A stretch of DNA of 64,000 nt. Origin: Paracoccus sp. MA. GTDB lineage: Bacteria; Pseudomonadota; Alphaproteobacteria; Rhodobacterales; Rhodobacteraceae. The DNA is taken from positions 248,001-312,000 of the forward strand of contig NZ_CP087599.1 in NCBI RefSeq assembly GCF_020990385.1. Direction: 5' to 3'. The stretch's first letter is position 1; every line of letters starts with the position of its first letter. This document shows, piece by piece, positions 53,326 to 62,535 of the stretch. Made by a program: the position numbers and the translations under genes. Below the pieces are notes generated by a model that saw only the letters and a list, made by a program, of their open reading frames with translations, was not told the origin of the DNA and made no database searches.

Positions 53326-53982
53326 ATGGCGACGATTCCCACCCCGCTGCGCATCCGCAACGCGCTGGAAAACGCCATCGTGGAAGGCAGATACCTGCCC
53401 GGCGCCCGTCTGGACCCCGAGGCGCTGGAGCGGGAATTCGACGTCTCGCGCACCCCGATCCGCGAGGCGCTGCACCAGCTGGAAGCATCGGGGCTGGTCC
53501 GGGTGGTGCCCAAGCGCGGCACCTTCGTCACCGAATGGAGCCCCAGCGAACTGGCCGAGCGTTTCGAGGTCATGGCCGAGATCGAGGCCACCTGCGGCCG
53601 CCTGGCCGCCCGCCGCATCACCGAGGCGGAAATGGCGGCGCTGGAGGCGGTGCATGGCGAATGCCGCCGGCTGGCCGAGGCGGGCGAGGTCGAGGCCTAT
53701 TACGCCCGCAATTCGGATTTCCACCATTGCATCTATCGCGCCACGCACAACGCCTTCCTGGAGCAGGAGGCCTCGCGACTGCATGCCATGCTGCAACCCT
53801 ATCGGCGCATGCAGCTGAAGGTGCGCAACCGGATGATGCGGTCCTTCACCGAACATGACGCGGTGGTGGCGCGCATCCGCGCCGGCGACGGCGAGGGCGC
53901 GGCCGAGGCGCTGCGCGCCCATGTCATCGTGCAGGGCGACCGTTTCCACGACCTGATCGCGGCGCTGCGGCAAGGGGGTTGA
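53326..53982 (+). CDS. GntR family regulator of malonate genes (FCD type)
   Basis: The product is 218 residues. A GntR winged helix (PEALEREFDVSRTPIREALH) is followed by an FCD effector domain with metal-binding histidines (DFHHCIYRATHN and the later EHDAVVARIRAG). AAGGAGG stands five bases before the ATG. It is divergent from matC-mcd-matB and probably represses or activates them in response to malonate or malonyl-CoA, as MatR and MdcY do. Confidence 0.86.
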   Translation: MATIPTPLRIRNALENAIVEGRYLPGARLDPEALEREFDVSRTPIREALHQLEASGLVRVVPKRGTFVTEWSPSELAERFEVMAEIEATCGRLAARRITEAEMAALEAVHGECRRLAEAGEVEAYYARNSDFHHCIYRATHNAFLEQEASRLHAMLQPYRRMQLKVRNRMMRSFTEHDAVVARIRAGDGEGAAEALRAHVIVQGDRFHDLIAALRQGG

Positions 53983-54287
53983 ACCGCAACGGCGGCATCC
54001 TGCGGCAATACCCCCGGGCGCATTGGGCCGAAGGGATGGAACAAGACCCATGGCCTGCTTGCGCGCAGGCAGGCCCGGTCGCGCGAGGCGGGCCATTCCA
54101 GCCGGTCGCGCACGGCGGCTCCTGGCCGAGGCGCGGCGGGTGGCGCTTTTGTCCTTCCCGACCGCCGGCTCGGCCGATCACCCGAGCCTGGGGCGCCTGC
54201 GCGAGACGCTGGCGCTGGCGCTGATCCGCGCCCCCGACCCCGGCTCCGCCGTCACCCGGCGGAACCACAGCGGTTGATCTGCGGGGG
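53983..54287. other. Convergent intergenic region, nothing recognised
   Basis: The region lies between the ends of the GntR and AGCS symporter genes. Short open frames exist but none has a domain or credible start. No clear terminator with a T-tract was found. Confidence 0.4.
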
Positions 54288-55751
54288 CTACGACCGCTCG
54301 CTCGCCTTCCATTCCTCCCAGCTTGGCTGGCCCTTCATGAAGTGCTCGATCTGCTGGCGGTTGGCCTCCAGCCGCGGATCGTGGCGAAGGTAGAAGCGGG
54401 TTTCACGCGCGATCAGGCCGGACAGGATCAGCAGCCCGATCAGGTTCGGGATGGCCATCAGCCCGTTCATCACGTCCGAGAAGCTCCAGACCACGCCCAG
54501 CTGGACCGTGCAGCCCAGCAGCACCGCCAGCGAGAACAGGATGCGGAAGGGCATGACGCCGCGATGGCCCACCAGCCGTTCCAGGTTGCGCTCGCCGTAA
54601 TAGGCCCAGCCCAGGATGGTCGAATAGGCGAAAAGCACCAGCCCGACGGTCACGATCCAATGCCCCCATTGCCCCGGCAGGCCATGGGTGAAGGCCTGCC
54701 CGGTCATGATCGAGGGCGAGATCTGCAGCCCGGTCTGCGGGTCGATCTCGTTCCAGACGCCGGTGGTGATGATGACAAGGCCGGTGCAGGACACGACGAT
54801 GATCGTGTCGATGAAGGTCTGGGTCATCGACACCAGTCCCTGCCGCACCGGATGCGTGGTCTGCGCCGAAGCCGCGGCGATGGCGGCGGAACCCATGCCG
54901 GATTCGTTCGAGAAGATGCCGCGCGCCACGCCGAACTGCACCGCGACCATGATCGTCGAGCCGAGGAAGCCGCCCGTCGCCGCCGTGCCGGTGAAGGCCT
55001 GCGAAAAGATCTCGCCCAGCGCGGCGGGCAGCGCCTGGATGTTGACCAGCAGGATGTAGAGCGCGCCCAGCACGTAGAACAGGATCATCGCCGGCACCAG
55101 CCCGGCGGTCACCCGGCCGATGGACTTGATGCCACCGACCAGCACCACCAGCGTCAGGACGGCCAGAACCACGCCCGTGATCCAGGTCGGGATCAGGAAG
55201 CTGCGCTCCAGGTTCGAGGCGATGGAATTGCCCTGGGTCATGTTGCCGATGCCGAAACAGGCACAGACGGCGAAGACCGCAAAGCACAGCGCAAGGGCCT
55301 TGCCGAAGCCGTTCGGGATGCCGCGCTCGAGGTAATATTGCGGGCCGCCGTTCTTCTCGCCGACCTCGTCGGTGGTGCGGAAGCGCACGCCGAGAAAGGC
55401 CTCGGAATATTTCGAGGCCATGCCCAGGATCGCCGTGACCCACATCCAGAACAACGCCCCCGGGCCGCCGGCGGCGATGGCCGTCGCCACGCCGACGATA
55501 TTGCCGGTGCCGACGGTTGCGGCCATGGCGGTGGTCAGCGCCTGGAATTGCGAGATGTCGCCCTCGGCATCGTCATCCTTGCGCTTGAGCAGACCGAGAC
55601 GCAGGGCAGCGCCCAGCCGGACAAGCTGGATGCCCTGCAAGCGGATGGTCAGGTAAAGCCCGGTGCCCAGCAACAGGGGAACAAGAAGGTAAGGTCCCCA
55701 GACGATGCCGCCGATCTTGCCCAAGGCTTCTTCTATCTGATCGAGTCCCAT
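54288..55751 (-). CDS. Alanine/glycine:cation symporter (AGCS) family protein
   Basis: This 487-residue protein has about ten to eleven membrane spans. The AGCS signature GTGNIVGVATAIAAGGPGALFWMW lies near residues 80-103, followed by EAFLGVRFR, and later NESGMGSAAIAAASA. It couples import of alanine or glycine to sodium or protons. It shares a strand with the PiT gene, 168 bases apart, with no obvious functional link. Confidence 0.92.
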   Translation of the reverse strand: MGLDQIEEALGKIGGIVWGPYLLVPLLLGTGLYLTIRLQGIQLVRLGAALRLGLLKRKDDDAEGDISQFQALTTAMAATVGTGNIVGVATAIAAGGPGALFWMWVTAILGMASKYSEAFLGVRFRTTDEVGEKNGGPQYYLERGIPNGFGKALALCFAVFAVCACFGIGNMTQGNSIASNLERSFLIPTWITGVVLAVLTLVVLVGGIKSIGRVTAGLVPAMILFYVLGALYILLVNIQALPAALGEIFSQAFTGTAATGGFLGSTIMVAVQFGVARGIFSNESGMGSAAIAAASAQTTHPVRQGLVSMTQTFIDTIIVVSCTGLVIITTGVWNEIDPQTGLQISPSIMTGQAFTHGLPGQWGHWIVTVGLVLFAYSTILGWAYYGERNLERLVGHRGVMPFRILFSLAVLLGCTVQLGVVWSFSDVMNGLMAIPNLIGLLILSGLIARETRFYLRHDPRLEANRQQIEHFMKGQPSWEEWKASERS

Positions 55752-55919
55752 TGATCCCGCGTTTCGTTATTGCAATGCCTACAGACGGGGAATTTCGGCG
55801 CCGAATGTCAAGCTCTGCCACGCGCAGCGCCCGGCACGCGACGGCGGGCCGGCGGGGCTCCGCCGCCCGATTTCGCGCCCGGCCCCGCACCCTGGCGCCC
55901 CCGGACTTCCCGCCATGCC

Positions 55920-57404
55920 TCAGCCCGGTATCTGCCGCAGGATCAGGAACAGGAGCGCCGACAGAAGCGCCGCGGCAGGAACGGTGACGACCCAGGCCGC
56001 GCCGATGGTCAGCACATGCAGCCTGCGGACCAGCTTGCGGCGACGGCGCTCGTCCGCAGGAATACGTTCCGGGCGGGGAACGGCCATGCGGGCCTTCTTC
56101 AGGCGCCGCTCGGCGTCCCATTCCCGGAAAAAGCCCACCCCGAAGATCGCGCCCACCGCGATATGGGTCGAGCTGACCGGCAATCCCAGCCAGCTTGCCA
56201 GAATGACCGTGATCGCCGCCGACAGGGCGACGCAATAGGCGCGCATCGGGTTGAGCTTGGTGATCTCGCTGCCGACCATGCGGATCAGCTTGGGACCGAA
56301 CAGGCTGAGCCCGAAGGAGATCCCGAAGGCGCCGATCAGCATGACCCACAGCGGAATGGTCACGTCGCTATTGAAATTGCCGGTCTGAACGGTCTGCACG
56401 ATGGCCGCCAGCGGACCGACGGCATTGGCGACGTCGTTCGCGCCATGGGCAAAGCTGAGCAGCGCCGCCGATGCGACCAGCGGGATGCCGAACAGCACCT
56501 TCAGCGACTTGTTGCGGTTCTCCAGCCCCGCGGACTGGCGGCGCGTGACCGGAATCATCAGCAGCCAGCAGCCCAGCCCGACCATCAGGCCCAGCAGCAG
56601 CGCGGCCCCCATCGAGACCTCGACCAGCTGCTTCAGCCCCTTCATCACCAGATAGGCGGCGAAGGTCCCCGCCATGATGCCGACCAGGATCGGCACCCAG
56701 ACGCGGGCCGCCGCGATCTTGTCCTCACGATAGACGATGCGGCTCTTGATCAGCGACAGGAAGCCCGCCGCCACGACGCCGCCCAGCACCGGAGAGATGA
56801 CCCAGCTGGCGGCGATGGCCAGCATCTGGTCCCAGCTGACCGCGCCGAAGCCGGCCCCGGCGATGCCCGCACCCACGACGCCGCCGACCACGGCATGCGT
56901 GGTCGAGACCGGCGCCCCGATCCATGTCGCCAGGTTCACCCACAGCGCCGAGGCCAGCAGCGCCGCCATCATCGCCCAGACGAAGGTCGCGGGCGTGTCC
57001 AGCGCCTCGGGCGCCACGATGCCCTTGGCGATGGTCGAAACCACGTCGGCCCCGGCGATCAGCGCCCCGGCGCTTTCGAACACCGCCGCGATGACGATGG
57101 CGCCCCCCATGCTGAGCGCGTTGGCCCCCACCGCGGGGCCCATGTTGTTGGCCACGTCGTTGGCGCCGATGTTGAGCGCCATATAGGCGCCGAACACGGC
57201 GGCGGTGACGACGATCAGCATCTCGCCGCTCTGCCCCAGCAGCATCGCCGCGGCGAGCCCGGCCAGGATGATGAAGACGAAGCCGATGCCCGGCGCCACC
57301 AAAGGCCGGGCCACATAGGCGGCAGCCGCCTCCAGATTTGCGAAGCGGCCGAGATCGCGGTCCAGCGTTTCCAAGTGTCGGGGCTCGAGATCCTTGTCAG
57401 ACAT
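55920..57404 (-). CDS. Inorganic phosphate transporter, PiT family
   Basis: The product is 494 residues and has the duplicated PiT signature: GANDVANNMGPAVGANALSM in the first half and GANDVANAVGPLAAIV in the second, each within membrane spans, with a central charged loop. It imports phosphate or metal-phosphate with protons or sodium. An N-terminal hydrophilic stretch of about 40 residues (MSDKDLEPRHLETLDRDLGR) is longer than in E. coli PitA. No Pho box was evident upstream. Confidence 0.92.
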   Translation of the reverse strand: MSDKDLEPRHLETLDRDLGRFANLEAAAAYVARPLVAPGIGFVFIILAGLAAAMLLGQSGEMLIVVTAAVFGAYMALNIGANDVANNMGPAVGANALSMGGAIVIAAVFESAGALIAGADVVSTIAKGIVAPEALDTPATFVWAMMAALLASALWVNLATWIGAPVSTTHAVVGGVVGAGIAGAGFGAVSWDQMLAIAASWVISPVLGGVVAAGFLSLIKSRIVYREDKIAAARVWVPILVGIMAGTFAAYLVMKGLKQLVEVSMGAALLLGLMVGLGCWLLMIPVTRRQSAGLENRNKSLKVLFGIPLVASAALLSFAHGANDVANAVGPLAAIVQTVQTGNFNSDVTIPLWVMLIGAFGISFGLSLFGPKLIRMVGSEITKLNPMRAYCVALSAAITVILASWLGLPVSSTHIAVGAIFGVGFFREWDAERRLKKARMAVPRPERIPADERRRRKLVRRLHVLTIGAAWVVTVPAAALLSALLFLILRQIPG

Positions 57405-57712
57405 GTTCCGCCTTTCTGTTCCCGCGCGTGCTAGGAGCGAATCGACTACATATCAAGACGCATCCGACCGGAACGCGCCGCACCGGCCCGGGTGCCCGCC
57501 GGGCTTGGTCCCTGCTTCGCGGAACGGGGCATGCCCGGCACATCCCCCGCAGGATCGCAAGGCGAAACCCGGCGGACTGCCATCGTCGACAAGCCGCAAG
57601 GCCCGGCCAGGACCGGACGTCACGGCACCCTTCCGGCGGGCCTCGGCGGTTGTCGCCGGCGCCGGCTCTGGCTAACCTGCGTCCAGACAACCAGGCAAAC
57701 AGGGATAAGCAC
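57405..57712. other. Divergent promoter region
   Basis: This is the 308-base gap between the PiT gene and the TAXI binding-protein gene. No gene or strong operator was seen. It must hold both divergent promoters. Confidence 0.4.
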
Positions 57713-58714
57713 ATGAAACTCAGGACATTGTTCGCGGCCTTCGCCGTCGCCGCCTCTTTCGGCCAGGCCGCGGCGGCGCAGGAGATGTCGTTCTTCCGCA
57801 TCGGCACCGGCGGCACGGCCGGCACCTATTACCCGATCGGCGGGCTGATCGCCAACGCGATCTCCAGCCCGCCCGGCTCGCGCGCCTGCGAGGATGGCGG
57901 CTCCTGCGGGGTGCCGGGGCTGGTGGCGACGGCGGTGGCCTCGAACGGCTCGGTCGGCAACGTGAACGCCATCAACGGCGGCGCGATGGAGGCCGGGTTC
58001 AGCCAGTCCGACGTGGCCTATTGGGCGCAGACCGGCACCGGGCTCTGGGAAGGCCAGCCGGCGGTCGAGAAACTGCGCCTGATCGCCAACCTCTATCCCG
58101 AAAGCATCCACCTCGTGGCACGCAAGGATGCGGGCATCGGCTCGGTCGCCGATCTCAAGGGCAAGCGGGTGTCGCTGGACGAGCCGGGCTCGGGCACGCT
58201 GGTCGATGCCAAGATCATCCTGGAAGCCTTCGGCCTGTCGGAATCGGACATCACGCCGGAATATCTCAAGCCCGACCAGGCGGCCGACCGGATGCGCGAC
58301 GGCGCCATGGACGCCTTCTTCTTCGTCGGCGGCTATCCGGCGGGTGCCATCGCCGAGCTGGCCAGCCAGCACGATGTGGTGCTGGTGCCGATCACCGGCC
58401 CCGAGGTCGACAAGCTGCGCGAGGACTATACCTTCTTCGCCACCGACACCGTTCCGGCCGGAACCTATGAGGGACAGGACGCCGATGTCGCCACGATCTC
58501 GGTCGGGGCGCAGCTGGTGACCAGCGCCGACCAGCCCGAGGAGCTGATCCACGGCATCACCGCGGCGATCTACAACGAGAACACCCAGAAGCTGTTCGCC
58601 GCCGGCCATGCCAAGGGCAAGCTGATCACGCTGGACAGCGCCACCCAGGGCGCGGGCATTCCCTTCCACCCGGGCGCCGAGCGTTTCTACAAGGAGGCCG
58701 GCAAGCTCGAATGA
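57713..58714 (+). CDS. TRAP transporter TAXI-family solute-binding protein
   Basis: This 333-residue protein has a signal peptide ending AAAAQE and the TAXI motif GTGGTAGTYYPIGG at the start of the mature part, then DLKGKRVSLDEPGSGT. TAXI proteins feed fused TRAP permeases and often carry glutamate or other dicarboxylates, but the ligand is not evident here. The permease follows after 83 bases containing a stem-loop. Confidence 0.92.
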   Translation: MKLRTLFAAFAVAASFGQAAAAQEMSFFRIGTGGTAGTYYPIGGLIANAISSPPGSRACEDGGSCGVPGLVATAVASNGSVGNVNAINGGAMEAGFSQSDVAYWAQTGTGLWEGQPAVEKLRLIANLYPESIHLVARKDAGIGSVADLKGKRVSLDEPGSGTLVDAKIILEAFGLSESDITPEYLKPDQAADRMRDGAMDAFFFVGGYPAGAIAELASQHDVVLVPITGPEVDKLREDYTFFATDTVPAGTYEGQDADVATISVGAQLVTSADQPEELIHGITAAIYNENTQKLFAAGHAKGKLITLDSATQGAGIPFHPGAERFYKEAGKLE

Positions 58715-58734
58715 GCAGGCCCGCAACGTGACGA

Positions 58735-58768
58735 AAAGGACGCGGCCGGTCCCTGGTCCGCGTCCTTT
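58735..58768 (+). terminator. Intercistronic hairpin between TAXI protein and permease
   Basis: AAAGGACGCGG and CCGCGTCCTTT form perfect 11-base arms around a 12-base loop. No T-tract follows, so full termination is unlikely; partial termination or mRNA protection would give more binding protein than permease. Confidence 0.65.
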
Positions 58769-58797
58769 GGTCCTGAACCGAACGGCAGGAAAACCGC

Positions 58798-60861
58798 ATG
58801 ACCGAGCCAACCCGCCCGCTTACCGACGACCAGCTTCGCGCGCTGGAGGAGGAATACGATCCCGAGGCGCGATTCCGCACGGTGACGCGCCCGATCGCCA
58901 TCCTCTCGGGGATCATCCTGTTCCTGCTTGCGGCCTATCACTATTACACGGCCGGGTTCGGCATCCCGCGCGCGACCACGCATCGCGGGCTGCATATGGG
59001 CGTGTCGCTGTTCATCGTCTATCTCAGCTTCTCGTCGCTGGCACGCAACCGGCACAGGACGGACGGTCTTGCCGTCCTCGGCGTGCCGGTGACGGACTGG
59101 CTCTTGGCCATCGGCGGCGCCGTCAGCGCCTTCTACGTGCCCTGGATCTATGCCCAGCTGCAGTTCCGCGTCGGCAATCCGCTGCCGCTCGACATCGCCA
59201 TGGGCACGGTGCTGCTGGTGGCGCTGATGGAGGCGGTGCGCCGCTCGATGGGCTGGCCGCTGCCGGTCATCGCGGCCCTGTTCATCGCCTATGCCTATTT
59301 CGGCAAGTCGATGCCCGGCATCCTGGTGCATCCCGGCGCGGACTGGGCCAATATCGTCAACCATCTCTACCTGACCTCGCAGGGCATCTACGGCACCGCG
59401 CTCGGCGTCATCGCCACCTATGTGTTCCATTTCGTGCTGTTCGGGGTGATGGCGCAGAAGATCGGCCTGGGGCAGCTGTTCATCGACCTGGCAACGGCGC
59501 TGGCCGGCCGTTTCGCCGGCGGGCCGGCCAAGGTCTCGGTGGTCTCCTCGGCGATGCTGGGCACGATCTCGGGCTCGTCGATCGCCAATACCGTGACCAC
59601 CGGCGCGCTGACCATCCCGGCGATGATCAAGATCGGCTTCAAGCGCCATTTCGCCGCCGCGGTCGAGGCGGCTTCGTCCACCGGCGGGCAGATCACCCCG
59701 CCGGTGATGGGCGCGGTCGCCTTCCTGATGGTCGAATACCTGGGCATCCCGTTGCGCACCATCCTGATCGCCGCCGTCGTGCCGGCCTTCATGCATTTCT
59801 TCGGCGTGCTGGTGCAGGTGCATCTGGAGGCCAAGCGCCTGGGCATCCGCGGCCTGCGCCAGGAAGAGCTGCCCAAGGCGTGGAAAGTCCTGCGCGAGGG
59901 CTGGCTGTCGGTCTTTCCGCTGGTGCTGCTGGTCTGGATGCTGATGTCGGGTCGCACGCCCTTCCTGTCGGCCTTCTGGGCGATCACCGCCTGCATGGTG
60001 GTCTTTCTGATCCAGCGGGTCATGGCGTCGGGCGCCATCGAGGGCGTCAAGGAAACCGCCGCCGGCATCTATGAGGGCTTCGTCGCCGGCGCCCGGCAAT
60101 CGCTGGCCGTGACGGCGGCCGCGGCGCTGGTCGGCGTGGTGATCGGCGTCGTGACCCTGACCGGCGTCGGCTTCAAGATCGCCTTCATGGTCACCTCGGT
60201 CGCCGCGGGCTGGGCCGCCTCGGTGCATAGCCTGCTGGCGGCGCTGCCCTTCGAACTGTTCAGCATCCAGACGCTGACGCTGCTGTTCACGCTGCTGATG
60301 ACCGCGGTGGTCTGCGTGCTGATGGGATGCGGCGTGCCGACGACGGCGAATTACATCATCATGGTGGCCGTGGCCGCGCCGGTTCTGGGCATGATGAATG
60401 TCGAGCCGCTGGTGGCGCATTTCTTCGTGTTCTACTTCGGCGTGCTGGCCGACGTGACGCCGCCGGTGGCGCTGGCCGCCTATGCCGGGGCGGGGATCGC
60501 CGGGGCCAACGGCTTCAAGGCGGGCAACACCGCCTTCCGGCTGTCCATGGGCAAGGCGCTGGTGCCTTTCGTCTTCGTCTTCTCGCCCTCGCTGCTGCTG
60601 GTCACGCAATCCTTCACCCTGCCTGACTTCCTGCTGGCCTTTGCCGGCGCGGTGCTGGGCATCGTGGCACTGTCGGCGGCGATCACCAACTGGCTGCTGG
60701 GGCCGCTTCTGCTGGTCGAGCGGATGCTGCTGCCCGTGGCGGCGCTGATGATGATCGCGCCGGAAATCATCTCGACCGTGATCGGTGCGGCGATCCTCGG
60801 GCTGGTGCTGCTGCGCCAGTATCTGGCCGGCTCGGGGCCGAGACCCGAGCCGGCCACCTGA
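58798..60861 (+). CDS. Fused TRAP transporter permease (4TM/12TM, TAXI type)
   Basis: The 687-residue product joins the small four-helix and large twelve-helix TRAP subunits in one chain. Segments GTISGSSIANTVTTGALTIP and GGQITPPVMGAVAF lie in the large domain, and a late DVTPPVALAAYAGAGIAGAN motif is typical of TAXI-TRAP permeases. It uses an ion gradient for uptake of the ligand bound by the upstream TAXI protein. A hairpin at 60866-60883 follows. Confidence 0.92.
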   Translation: MTEPTRPLTDDQLRALEEEYDPEARFRTVTRPIAILSGIILFLLAAYHYYTAGFGIPRATTHRGLHMGVSLFIVYLSFSSLARNRHRTDGLAVLGVPVTDWLLAIGGAVSAFYVPWIYAQLQFRVGNPLPLDIAMGTVLLVALMEAVRRSMGWPLPVIAALFIAYAYFGKSMPGILVHPGADWANIVNHLYLTSQGIYGTALGVIATYVFHFVLFGVMAQKIGLGQLFIDLATALAGRFAGGPAKVSVVSSAMLGTISGSSIANTVTTGALTIPAMIKIGFKRHFAAAVEAASSTGGQITPPVMGAVAFLMVEYLGIPLRTILIAAVVPAFMHFFGVLVQVHLEAKRLGIRGLRQEELPKAWKVLREGWLSVFPLVLLVWMLMSGRTPFLSAFWAITACMVVFLIQRVMASGAIEGVKETAAGIYEGFVAGARQSLAVTAAAALVGVVIGVVTLTGVGFKIAFMVTSVAAGWAASVHSLLAALPFELFSIQTLTLLFTLLMTAVVCVLMGCGVPTTANYIIMVAVAAPVLGMMNVEPLVAHFFVFYFGVLADVTPPVALAAYAGAGIAGANGFKAGNTAFRLSMGKALVPFVFVFSPSLLLVTQSFTLPDFLLAFAGAVLGIVALSAAITNWLLGPLLLVERMLLPVAALMMIAPEIISTVIGAAILGLVLLRQYLAGSGPRPEPAT

Positions 60862-60865
60862 CCGT

Positions 60866-60883
60866 GCCCGGCCTTGGCCGGGC
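60866..60883. terminator. GC-rich hairpin after TRAP permease
   Basis: GCCCGGCC and GGCCGGGC are exact eight-base arms with TT between them, five bases after the permease stop. No T-tract follows. It lies between the convergent permease and GntR genes. Confidence 0.5.
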
Positions 60884-60945
60884 GGCCGGGGCCATGCGCC
60901 GGTCCGGTGCAATGATGATGCGCAGGGCCTCGGGATCTGCGCGGC

Positions 60946-61677
60946 TCAGGCGTTTCGCAGGTTCTGCCGCCCGGCCTTGCGGTCGCCGCTTGCCCCCTCA
61001 GCCGGCGCACCGATCAGCTGGTCCTTGAGACTGACCGAAGACACCGGCGGCAGGTCGAAATTCAGCCCCGCCTCCAGATGCCGCAGATGGTCGTCGGTCA
61101 GACGCAGCAGCAATTCCTCGTCACGCGCCATCAGGGCATCGACGATCCCGACATGGTCGTCGCAATGCGCGCATGAATGCGCGGCACTGGGATACATGCC
61201 CAGGATCAGGGTGCTGCGCATGGTCAGCTCGGCCAAAAAGCGTTCCAGCACGCGATTGCCGGAAAGCCGCGCCAGATACATGTGGAACTGCTGCGACAGG
61301 CGCAATTCGGTCGGCTTGTCCCGGCGGGCCCGCGCCTCGGCTTCGGCGGCGATATTGGCGCGCAGATAGGCGACATCCTCGTCGCTGACGCGGGCCACGG
61401 CCTGCCGGGCGATGGTCCGCTCGATGGCGCGGCGGGCCTGGAAGACCTCGCGCGCCTCTTGCGCGGAAGGGGTGACGACGAAGGCGCCGCGATTGGGCCG
61501 CAGCTCGACCACCTGCTTGGCGGCCAGCGAGGCCAACGCGCGGCGGACATTGGCGCGGTTGCAGTTGAACAGCTCGCTCAGCGCCTGTTCGCCCAGCTTC
61601 GCCCCGGCGGGCAGGCGCTGTTCGGAGATCGCGTTCAGGACCGCATCGACGATCTGGCTTTCGGGCTGGGCGTCCAT
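60946..61677 (-). CDS. GntR family regulator of hydantoin locus
   Basis: The product is 243 residues. The winged helix reads ALSELFNCNRANVRRALASL, with RPNRGAFV in the wing; the FCD domain contains SQQFHMYLARLSGNRVL and CDDHVGIVDAL. It is divergent from the racemase gene at 61808, with repeated TTGTTAACA sequences in the gap. It most likely represses the racemase-permease operon until a hydantoin-like inducer is present. Confidence 0.88.
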   Translation of the reverse strand: MDAQPESQIVDAVLNAISEQRLPAGAKLGEQALSELFNCNRANVRRALASLAAKQVVELRPNRGAFVVTPSAQEAREVFQARRAIERTIARQAVARVSDEDVAYLRANIAAEAEARARRDKPTELRLSQQFHMYLARLSGNRVLERFLAELTMRSTLILGMYPSAAHSCAHCDDHVGIVDALMARDEELLLRLTDDHLRHLEAGLNFDLPPVSSVSLKDQLIGAPAEGASGDRKAGRQNLRNA

Positions 61678-61752
61678 CGGGCTCGGCTTCTTCCTGCTTG
61701 GCCTGCGGAATTACAGGCAAATCCTGACCGTCGCAAGTATTGCACAAATCCG

Positions 61753-61793
61753 TTGACTTGATAACATGAATTGTTAACAATGATTGTTAACAC
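61753..61793 (+). promoter_or_regulatory. Promoter and GntR operators of racemase operon
   Basis: TTGACT at 61753-61758 is a good -35 element, and a TAACAA/TAACAAT -10-like element lies 16-17 bases on. TTGTTAACAA at 61771-61780 is a perfect palindrome and TTGTTAACA repeats at 61784-61792. The operator overlaps the -10 and start region, which fits repression by the divergent GntR protein. Confidence 0.7.
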
Positions 61794-61807
61794 AAATGGA
61801 GGTAGTG

Positions 61808-62506
61808 GTGGAAATCCTGGTCGTCAACCCCAACTCGACCCAGTCAATGACCGACAAGATCGTCGAGGCCGCCCGTGCGGTGGCCAGCCCCGGCACGGTG
61901 ATCCACGGCGCGACCGCCGCCGGCGCTCCCGCCAGCATCGAAGGCCATTACGATGAGGCGATGTCGCTGCCCGGCCTGCTGGCGCGGGTCCGCGAGGCCG
62001 AGGCGCAGGGCATCGACGGCATCGTCGTCGCCTGTTTCGACGATCCGGGCATCGCCGCCTGCCGCGAACTGGCCAGCGGCCCGGTGCTGGGCATCTGCGA
62101 AGCCGCGGTGAAGGCGGCCAGCATGCTGGCGACCTCGTTTTCCGTCGTCACCACGCTGCCGCGCTCGGTCCCGGTGATCGAGCACCTGATCCACGGCTAC
62201 GGCCTGTCGCACCAATGCCGCCGCGTCCGCTCGGCCTCGATCCCGGTGCTGGCGCTGGAGGAACCCGGCTCGAACGCACGGATCAAGGTGCGCGATGAAA
62301 TCCTGTGCGCCATCCGCGAGGACCGCTGCGAGGCCGTGGTGCTGGGCTGCGCCGGCATGGCCGACCTGACGGCCTGGCTCAGCGAGGAGACCGGCATTCC
62401 GGTGATCGACGGCGTCAGCGTCGCGACCCGCATGATCGAGGCGCTGGTGGGCGCGGGGCTGAGGACCAGCAAGATCAACGCCTACGCTTTCCCCAACGAA
62501 AAATAG
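61808..62506 (+). CDS. Asp/Glu/hydantoin racemase family protein
   Basis: This 232-residue protein has the family start VEILVVNPNSTQSM and two catalytic cysteines, one in VVACFDDPG and one in VLGCAGMADL. Hydantoin racemases interconvert D- and L-5-substituted hydantoins. I place the start at GTG 61808, five bases after GGAGG; ATG 61796 overlaps that site and is less likely. The NCS1 permease follows 29 bases later, so the pair takes up and racemises a hydantoin or related ureide. Confidence 0.86.
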   Translation: MEILVVNPNSTQSMTDKIVEAARAVASPGTVIHGATAAGAPASIEGHYDEAMSLPGLLARVREAEAQGIDGIVVACFDDPGIAACRELASGPVLGICEAAVKAASMLATSFSVVTTLPRSVPVIEHLIHGYGLSHQCRRVRSASIPVLALEEPGSNARIKVRDEILCAIREDRCEAVVLGCAGMADLTAWLSEETGIPVIDGVSVATRMIEALVGAGLRTSKINAYAFPNEK

Positions 62507-62535
62507 GGAAGCAGGAAAAGGGAGGAGGACTGACA

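Noticed and set aside
53983..54287. Small plus-strand open frames after the GntR gene
   Set aside because: They have no ribosome-binding site, domain or conserved start and are Arg/Ala/Pro-rich like other GC-driven frames.
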